Of a stretch of 64,000 bases of DNA, positions 58,938 to 64,000 are shown piece after piece. The DNA lies in NCBI RefSeq assembly GCF_019334315.1, contig NZ_JAHWGL010000006.1:29035-93034 (forward strand). The letters are read 5' to 3'. The notes under the pieces are model-generated. The model searched no databases, was not told the origin of the DNA, and worked only from the letters and a program-made list of their open reading frames with translations. The translations under genes and the position numbers were made by a program. The stretch comes from Hymenobacter profundi (lineage in GTDB: Bacteria > Bacteroidota > Bacteroidia > Cytophagales > Hymenobacteraceae). Position 1 is the first letter of the stretch, and the number at the start of each line of letters is the position of its first letter.

Positions 58938-60266
58938 CTAGTAACGGTACAGATCCGACTTGAACGGGCCTTCCACATCTACGCCGATGTACTGGGCTTG
59001 CTTGGGACGCAGTTCGTCCAGTTCTACCCCAATCTTAGCGAGGTGCAGGCGGGCTACTTTCTCGTCGAGGTGCTTGGGGAGGGTGTACACCTGGTTCTCG
59101 TACGCCTCAGCGTTGGTCCACAGCTCAATCTGGGCCAGCGTCTGGTTAGTGAATGAGTTCGACATTACAAACGAGGGGTGGCCGGTGGCACAACCCAGGT
59201 TCACTAAACGACCTTCGGCCAGGATAATCACCTCTTTGCCGTCGATGTTGTAGAGGTCTACCTGCGGCTTCACGGTGTCTTTGGTGCTACCGTAGGTCTT
59301 GTTAAGCCACGCCATGTCGATTTCATCATCGAAGTGGCCGATGTTGCAGACGATGGCTTTATCTTTCAGCGAGCGGAAGATTTCTTCCGTGATGATGTCG
59401 CAGTTGCCGGTAGCCGTCACGATGATGTCGGCCTGGGGGGCAGCGTCTACCATTTTCTTCACCGCGTAGCCATCCATGGCGGCTTGCAGGGCGCAGATAG
59501 GGTCAATTTCCGTCACGATAACGCGGGCGCCAGCGCCGCGCAGCGAGGCAGCGGTACCTTTTCCTACGTCGCCGTAGCCAGCTACTACCGCTACTTTACC
59601 GGCCATCATCACGTCGGTAGCGCGGCGGATAGCATCCACAGCCGACTCTTTGCAGCCGTACTTATTATCGAATTTCGACTTGGTAACGGAGTCGTTAATA
59701 TTAAAGGCGGGAATGGGTAGGGTGCCGGCTTTCACGCGGTCCAGCAGGCGCAGCACGCCCGTGGTGGTTTCTTCCGAAATACCCTTGATGCCAGCGGCCA
59801 GCTCGGGGTACTGGTTCAGCACCATGTTGGTCAGGTCGCCGCCGTCGTCCAGAATCATGTTCAGAGGCTGACGCTCTTCGCCGAAGTATAGCGTCTGCTC
59901 GATGCACCAGTTGAACTCCTCCTCATTCATGCCCTTCCAGGCATACACCGGAATGCCAGCGGCCGCAATGGCTGCAGCAGCGTGGTCCTGGGTAGAGAAG
60001 ATGTTGCACGACGACCACGTAACATCGGCGCCCAAAGCAATCAGGGTTTCGATGAGAACGGCCGTTTGGATAGTCATGTGCAGGCAGCCGGCAATGCGGG
60101 CGCCTTTCAGCGGCTGCGAGGGGCCATACTCCTCGCGTAGCGCCATCAGGCCTGGCATCTCAGCCTCAGCCAAGCGAATTTCCTTGCGGCCCCACTCGGC
60201 CAGAGAAATGTCTTTTACTTTATAGGGGACGTAGGTCGTCGCCGTGGTTGGGTTTGTATCAAGCAT
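58938..60266 (-). CDS. ahcY: adenosylhomocysteinase
   Basis: 442 residues from the ATG at 60264-60266 ([20 protein letters not shown]). AhcY hydrolyses S-adenosylhomocysteine to adenosine and homocysteine, clearing the by-product of methyltransferases. Visible: [20 protein letters not shown] with [38 protein letters not shown], and the NAD-binding [20 protein letters not shown]. The C-terminal end PFKSDLYRY is the family's dimer-closing tail. A TACCTTTG box lies 27 bases upstream. Confidence 0.97.
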   Translation of the reverse strand: MLDTNPTTATTYVPYKVKDISLAEWGRKEIRLAEAEMPGLMALREEYGPSQPLKGARIAGCLHMTIQTAVLIETLIALGADVTWSSCNIFSTQDHAAAAIAAAGIPVYAWKGMNEEEFNWCIEQTLYFGEERQPLNMILDDGGDLTNMVLNQYPELAAGIKGISEETTTGVLRLLDRVKAGTLPIPAFNINDSVTKSKFDNKYGCKESAVDAIRRATDVMMAGKVAVVAGYGDVGKGTAASLRGAGARVIVTEIDPICALQAAMDGYAVKKMVDAAPQADIIVTATGNCDIITEEIFRSLKDKAIVCNIGHFDDEIDMAWLNKTYGSTKDTVKPQVDLYNIDGKEVIILAEGRLVNLGCATGHPSFVMSNSFTNQTLAQIELWTNAEAYENQVYTLPKHLDEKVARLHLAKIGVELDELRPKQAQYIGVDVEGPFKSDLYRY

Positions 60267-60293
60267 GATGCAGGTAATTTGGCGTTTCAACCA

Positions 60294-60301
60294 CAAAGGT
60301 A
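60294..60301 (-). promoter_or_regulatory. -7 element TACCTTTG of ahcY
   Basis: Exact fit to TAnnTTTG on the minus strand, 27 bases before the ahcY ATG. No -33 TTG at standard spacing. Confidence 0.5.
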
Positions 60302-60336
60302 GCCAAGTTGTTGAGGAATTTCGAGATGACGCTCTG

Positions 60337-61041
60337 CTAGTTTGCGGGTTGCAGCTCCTCTACACTCAGCGCCAGCGAGCCGGGCGTGGTAGCCGTAGCC
60401 GCGGCCCCACGCAACACTACATTGTATAGCTTGCCCGCCCGCAAAATGGAAGGCTGGGAGGTAGTAGCCACTACAGAGCCTCCAGGTTGCACGGCACGCA
60501 ACGTTACAGTATCAGGATCAACTACCAAAAAGCCGGTATTGCTACGGAAAGCAACTTCCGGGGCATAGGGGGAAGTACCTGCTTTGCTATTAGTCAGCGT
60601 AATACGCGGCGCTTCATACCCCAGATTAATAAAACGCAAGTGCGCTTTGCCAGCCGAAGGAATCGTCAGATCATCCGTTAGGCTCAAGGCCACTACTTGG
60701 GTAGGGCTGCTATTGTAGATATACACTGAGTGAAATTTCCGACTGTTAATCGTGAGCGGCACGCTCACTAGGTTGGATGGGGTAGCAGCATCTTTAACTT
60801 CCAATGTATGCGCCCCGGCGCTTAGCTCAGTATATCCGGTACTCTGACCATAATAGAGGGACTTTGCAGTCTGATCATCCACCCGCGCATTCACGGAAGT
60901 TGGTACAGCAGAAGCCACGTGCACAATGTTGAGCTTACCAGCAGCTGGCGTGTTTTCCGCGTCGTTACAGCCAGCCAAAATCAGTAGAACCGGTGCCAAC
61001 AGTGCCCCGCAACGTGATGCAGGAAATAGAATATGTGTCAT
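60337..61041 (-). CDS. DUF4397 domain lipoprotein
   Basis: 234 residues from the ATG at 61039-61041. The N-terminus ends in LLILAGC, a lipobox, so it is a lipoprotein anchored at C25 or so. Then come DUF4397-type segments: [40 protein letters not shown], and [20 protein letters not shown]. Such proteins are surface or periplasmic and of unknown function. It stands alone; the gene ends 70 bases from the ahcY start region on the same strand. Confidence 0.8.
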   Translation of the reverse strand: MTHILFPASRCGALLAPVLLILAGCNDAENTPAAGKLNIVHVASAVPTSVNARVDDQTAKSLYYGQSTGYTELSAGAHTLEVKDAATPSNLVSVPLTINSRKFHSVYIYNSSPTQVVALSLTDDLTIPSAGKAHLRFINLGYEAPRITLTNSKAGTSPYAPEVAFRSNTGFLVVDPDTVTLRAVQPGGSVVATTSQPSILRAGKLYNVVLRGAAATATTPGSLALSVEELQPAN

Positions 61042-61160
61042 GCTTATTGTTTTTATAAGGATATAAATTCCTAAAGAAAACAGATTACTAGCAAATAGTC
61101 GCATGTGCGTGCTAAACTACTGTCTTCTGCAAAACCATATAGTGCGGCAAACGGCCTCTG

Positions 61161-61168
61161 CAAAGCTA
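61161..61168 (-). promoter_or_regulatory. possible -7 element TAGCTTTG of the DUF4397 gene
   Basis: Exact fit to TAnnTTTG on the minus strand, 119 bases before the start codon. No -33 TTG at standard spacing, so the assignment is weak. Confidence 0.3.
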
Positions 61169-61305
61169 TTTAAAGCGAGTGTAGACAGTCGTCGTCGCCG
61201 CGTACAGAACGAATCAGCCCGGAATAGTGTTCGACAAAAAAATAGGACTCTTTTTTGCTAACAAGCCAAATCCGTTCTGTCTAGGCACTTTTTATTGTCG
61301 CATCT

Positions 61306-61914
61306 ATGCGCTTCTCTGTTACGACGATCTGCCGTCGCATTGCTCTGCTGTTCTTTTTTCTACTGGGGTTTTCTCAGGCGTATGCGCAGCAGCCTACCCC
61401 TATGGGGCAATATATTCGCTTGAGCCCCGAGGATAAAAACCGAGGTCTGAACGGGCCGCAGACCAATTTTTACTTTGCCACCGATACCAGCACCAATTAC
61501 CGCAACGCGGGCTATTTCGGGCAGAAGCTTCGCCCCTACTTGGCCGACAATTCCGAGGCGCTGGAATTTCTTAACGATTACCGCCGACAGAAGTCGTTGC
61601 ATTTGGCCGAGCGACTGGTGTTTGTTGGCTCTGTGGCGCTATATGGTCAGCAAGTGTTAGCCGGCGACAAGCGGCAGTACTTCAACAACACCCAAAAGGT
61701 GGCCGCAGGCGTAGCCGTTTTCAGCTTGATAGCTAATGTGCTCATCTCGCGTAACACCAACACCCACTTGCTGCGGGCAGTAGAAACACACAACAGCATG
61801 TTCCCCGCAGCGCGGCACGGTGCCCTCTGGCAGCGCTACCGCCCCACTACAGTAGGCATGAGCGCCACCGCTACGGGCCGGCCTTTGCTGGCGTTGAGCT
61901 GGCAGTTGCACTAA
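61306..61914 (+). CDS. exported protein of unknown function
   Basis: 202 residues. Residues 1-28 are a clear signal peptide (RRIALLFFFLLGFSQAYAQQ). The mature part has an alternating pattern of charged and aromatic residues (NFYFATDTSTNYRNAGYFGQ, then LADNSEALEFLNDYRRQKS) and two hydrophobic stretches (LVFVGSVALYGQQVL and VAAGVAVFSLIANVLIS) that could span the outer or inner membrane. I do not recognise a family. It is followed, 27 bases later, by a methyltransferase gene on the same strand. Confidence 0.6.
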   Translation: MRFSVTTICRRIALLFFFLLGFSQAYAQQPTPMGQYIRLSPEDKNRGLNGPQTNFYFATDTSTNYRNAGYFGQKLRPYLADNSEALEFLNDYRRQKSLHLAERLVFVGSVALYGQQVLAGDKRQYFNNTQKVAAGVAVFSLIANVLISRNTNTHLLRAVETHNSMFPAARHGALWQRYRPTTVGMSATATGRPLLALSWQLH

Positions 61915-61941
61915 TTTGCCCGTTTTTGCGTAGATAGGGGC

Positions 61942-63177
61942 ATGGAATATCCGTTGCCCGCGGCGGCCCGGCAGTATGTAGCCGACCACCTGCACCACGA
62001 CCCGGCCCAGCTGGCGTTGCAGGCCCGCCGCTTTCCGGGACTCCCCGTCCCCGAGCTGGTTCGCCAGATTCAGGCCCGCCAAAAGGCGCGCACCAAGCTG
62101 CCCGCCTGGGCCGAAAACCCCGAATTGATTTTTCCGCCGGCCCTGTCGGTGGAGCAGGCTTCGTCGGACCGCACGGCAGCTTTTAAGGCCGAGTTGGTTG
62201 GCGGGCAACGCTTAGCCGACCTCACGGGCGGCTTCGGTGTAGATACCTGCTACTTTGCCAGCCACGTAGCCGAGGTGCACTATGTGGAGCGAAATCCACA
62301 GTTAGCCGAGGTGGTGCAGTACAATTTGGGTCTGCTAGGTGTGCGCAATGTGCACTACCACACTACTGATGCCCTGTCATTTTTAAAAAGCACACCGGAT
62401 ACGTTTGACTGGCTCTACCTCGATCCGGCCCGCCGCGACACCGCCTCGCGCAAGATTTTCCGGTTGCAGGACTGCGAGCCGGATGTGCTACGTATCCTAC
62501 CCCTACTGCTGCACAAGGCCCCGCGCGTCCTGCTCAAAACCTCACCCATGCTCGATATTGAGCTAGCCATTCAGGAATTGAAGCATGTGCGTCGGTTGTG
62601 GGTGCTAGCTGTGGATAACGAGTGTAAGGAGGTGCTGTATGAGCTAGGCGAAGAACCCGCCGTAGACCCCGAGCGCTACGCCGTGAACCTGACCCGCACC
62701 GGCGAGCAGCAGGAGTTCCGCCTGAACCGCGCCCGCGAAGCCCGCGCCATATCGCGCTACGCCGAGCCGCAGATGGGGCAGTACCTCTACGAACCCAACG
62801 CGGCCATCCTGAAAGCAGGAGCGTTCCGTAGCATCGGCAATGCCTTCGAGCTACTGAAGCTGCACCAGCACAGCCACTTGTATATGGCCGACGACCTGCG
62901 TGCGGACTTTCCGGGTCGAATCTTCCGCATTCAGGCGGTGGAGCGTTATGATGCCGATGCTCTTCTACCCTACCTTGGCCCCGAAGCGCGCGCACACGTT
63001 ACTACCCGCAATTTCCCAGATACGGTAGCCATATTCCGGCAACGCACCGGCATCCGGGAGGGCGGCCACATCTATTTGTTTGCTACCACCGATTTGCGGG
63101 GCCGCCTAATGGTATTGGTGTGCGAAAAGGTGAAGCATTGGAGTGGAGAGCTAGTAGCGGCTACTCAATTGGCTTAG
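61942..63177 (+). CDS. class I SAM methyltransferase with THUMP-like C-terminal domain
   Basis: 411 residues. The methyltransferase core shows the SAM motif LADLTGGFGVDTCYFASHVA (near residue 90), VHYVERNPQLAEVVQYNLGL, and the loop WLYLDPARRDTASRKIFRLQ near 155. The C-terminal part (residues 300-411) with QMGQYLYEPNAAILKAGAFR and FPGRIFRIQAVERYDADALL fits the THUMP-like domain found at the end of such enzymes. Probably an RNA methyltransferase; the target is unknown. The stop codon lies 9 bases from the convergent glycosylase gene. Confidence 0.85.
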   Translation: MEYPLPAAARQYVADHLHHDPAQLALQARRFPGLPVPELVRQIQARQKARTKLPAWAENPELIFPPALSVEQASSDRTAAFKAELVGGQRLADLTGGFGVDTCYFASHVAEVHYVERNPQLAEVVQYNLGLLGVRNVHYHTTDALSFLKSTPDTFDWLYLDPARRDTASRKIFRLQDCEPDVLRILPLLLHKAPRVLLKTSPMLDIELAIQELKHVRRLWVLAVDNECKEVLYELGEEPAVDPERYAVNLTRTGEQQEFRLNRAREARAISRYAEPQMGQYLYEPNAAILKAGAFRSIGNAFELLKLHQHSHLYMADDLRADFPGRIFRIQAVERYDADALLPYLGPEARAHVTTRNFPDTVAIFRQRTGIREGGHIYLFATTDLRGRLMVLVCEKVKHWSGELVAATQLA

Positions 63178-63186
63178 TATACCGTA

Positions 63187-63855
63187 CTATTTGGCCGGGC
63201 TGGTCCACTGGCTATCCTTGATGCGGAAGCGCCAAGGTAGGCCAGCCGCCTCCGCGCCAGCGTAGGCCAGCCCTACTCTGGCGCTAGCGCGTACCTGCGT
63301 GTCGGGCACGTCCTCGCCGTGGTCTTCCAGCCAAAGCACGTCGCCCTGCAGATCGGTGCCGGTGAGGGCGGGTGTGACGCCTAGCGCCTGCGTGAGCAAG
63401 CCAGGGCCGGCCGTCAGGTTGCGGGCTATGGCCGCTAGACCGCGCCGGCGGAGCATCGTATCAATGCCCACGGTAGGCTCAATGGCGCGAATCAGGACAG
63501 TATTAGGAATATCGGCGGCGTTGCTGACGATGTTGAACAGCGTGTGCCGCTGGTACACTGTGTAGAGGTAGGCGCGGCCGCCCGGCTCATATAGCGCCTG
63601 TCCGTGCTGACCGCGCCGCTTCAGGTGCATTGTGAGGGAGTTGTCGCCCTCGTGAGAGTAGGCTTCGGTTTCGACGATGCGGCCGCCGGTTAGCTCGCCA
63701 TCAATGCGGGAGAAGACGTACTTCCCCAGAAGTTCGCGGGCAATTAGGGTAGGGTCGGGGCGCTGGAAGAAAGCGGCGGAAATTATATTGGCCACGGATT
63801 CGCTTGGATGTTGAGGGTTACACGAATTTTTGTGAACGAGAGTTTTTTCGCCCAT
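63187..63855 (-). CDS. mpg: 3-methyladenine DNA glycosylase (AAG/Mpg family)
   Basis: 222 residues. The enzyme removes alkylated or deaminated purines to start base-excision repair. Family marks: LLGKYVFSRIDGELTGGRIV and ETEAYSHEGDNSLTMHLKRR, then ALYEPGGRAYLYTVYQRHTL with FNIVSNAADIPNTVLIRAIE, and NLTAGPGLLTQALGV. The first 25 residues (with NSCNPQHPSESVA) are encoded within a copy of an intergenic repeat; a GTG at 63793-63795 inside the repeat could be the real start, so the N-terminus is uncertain. Confidence 0.85.
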   Translation of the reverse strand: MGEKTLVHKNSCNPQHPSESVANIISAAFFQRPDPTLIARELLGKYVFSRIDGELTGGRIVETEAYSHEGDNSLTMHLKRRGQHGQALYEPGGRAYLYTVYQRHTLFNIVSNAADIPNTVLIRAIEPTVGIDTMLRRRGLAAIARNLTAGPGLLTQALGVTPALTGTDLQGDVLWLEDHGEDVPDTQVRASARVGLAYAGAEAAGLPWRFRIKDSQWTSPAK

Positions 63856-63930
63856 CGCCTACCCTATCATCCTGAGCTTTCTAACAGCCCCATCCACGAA
63901 ATCCGTGTAATCCGAAAAATCCGAGCGAAT
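63793..63930. repeat. inverted pair of a ~42-bp intergenic repeat
   Basis: The plus-strand unit CACGAAATCCGTGTAATCCG..., running from 63894 to about 63935 and ending CGAATCCGTGG, occurs again inverted at about 63793-63836 with roughly 70 percent identity. The 5' end of mpg lies over the inverted copy. Between them is ATCATCCTGAGCTT, like the outer arm of the 9711-9876 snapback. Confidence 0.55.
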
Positions 63931-63945
63931 CCGTGGTTCAGACAG

Positions 63946-63953
63946 TATCTTTG
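63946..63953 (+). promoter_or_regulatory. -7 element TATCTTTG before the riboswitch
   Basis: Exact fit to TAnnTTTG on the plus strand, directly before the putative riboswitch. No -33 TTG at standard spacing. Confidence 0.5.
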
Positions 63954-64000
63954 TGGCGTAGCGGTGGCCGGACCCTAAATGCGGGGCGAGGCTGAAAAGG
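63954..64000 (+). promoter_or_regulatory. 5' end of a cobalamin riboswitch (cut by window edge)
   Basis: The segment GCGGTGGCCGGACCC (63961-63975), a 7-base loop, GGGGC (83-87), then GAGGCTGAAAAGG to the last base fits the start of a B12 riboswitch. In those, a GGTGCC-type strand is followed by a hairpin and the (A/G)GGGAA segment; here GCC (63967-63969) pairs with GGC (63990-63992) and CCC with GGG inside. The rest, including the conserved core, lies beyond the window. A B12 transport gene such as btuB would be expected downstream. Confidence 0.55.

Noticed and set aside
63954..64000. Start of rnpB, tmRNA or signal-recognition-particle RNA at the window edge
   Set aside because: The conserved motifs of these RNAs are not visible, whereas the order of paired segments fits a cobalamin riboswitch.

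Overview
The window is chromosomal DNA from a Bacteroidota bacterium, most likely a Hymenobacter-like member of the Cytophagales. This is inferred from three things. The promoters follow the pattern TTG-N19/20-TAnnTTTG. Shine-Dalgarno boxes are almost absent in front of even the most highly expressed genes. The proteins also have group habits, such as a DUF3467 gene beside rpoC and an RGG-rich tail on ribosomal protein S3. No rRNA, prophage, insertion sequence or CRISPR array was seen.

Left flank (1-10.4 kb): the end of a polysaccharide locus (UDP-galactopyranose mutase, cut by the window edge, and a glycosyltransferase), a GNAT acetyltransferase, dapF, a SAM methyltransferase diverging from dapF, a Ppx/GppA phosphatase, an Ldh2-type dehydrogenase, a YkuD-type L,D-transpeptidase, an HscA-like Hsp70 and a small secreted protein. 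Palindromic intergenic repeats fill several gaps here. One 166-bp snapback lies exactly between two convergent genes and includes both gene ends.

Centre (10.4-46 kb): about 35 kb in which every gene is on the minus strand. Read in the direction of transcription: tRNA-Tyr, tRNA-Gly, tRNA-Thr, tuf, tRNA-Trp, secE, nusG, rplKAJL, rpoBC, a DUF3467 gene, rpsL, rpsG, fusA, rpsJ, rplCDWB, rpsS, rplV, rpsC, rplP, rpmC, rpsQ, rplNXE, rpsNH, rplFR, rpsE, rpmD, rplO, secY, map, infA, rpmJ, rpsM, rpsK, rpsD, rpoA, rplQ, eno and an FtsB/DivIC-like gene. The gene set is the normal core set. The transcription units look cut up differently from textbook operons. Terminator plus promoter pairs sit between tuf and tRNA-Trp, and between rpsN and rpsH. 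A strong terminator, followed by a possible promoter, lies between rpsJ and rplC. Hairpins followed by T4 lie between rplL and rpoB and between rpoB and rpoC. Several enlarged gaps in the str and alpha regions hold inverted repeats with long loops.

Right flank (46-64 kb): an M1 aminopeptidase, a stand-alone biotinyl carrier protein, pyrH (TTG start) with frr, then a minus-strand group in order GT2, GT9, O-antigen ligase-like protein, an ECF sigma factor with a zinc anti-sigma protein, gmk and nadD. After that come a DUF805 protein, an SDR oxidoreductase, an LLM flavin oxidoreductase, ahcY, a DUF4397 lipoprotein, a small secreted protein, a THUMP-like methyltransferase and a 3-methyladenine DNA glycosylase. 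The last 50 bases look like the 5' end of a cobalamin riboswitch, preceded by its -7 element.

No clearly new multi-gene system was found. The most interesting material is non-coding: strand-specific snapbacks, repeats that supply stop codons, start codons lying 4-5 nt after a -7 box (probable leaderless mRNAs), and the re-partitioned ribosomal operons.
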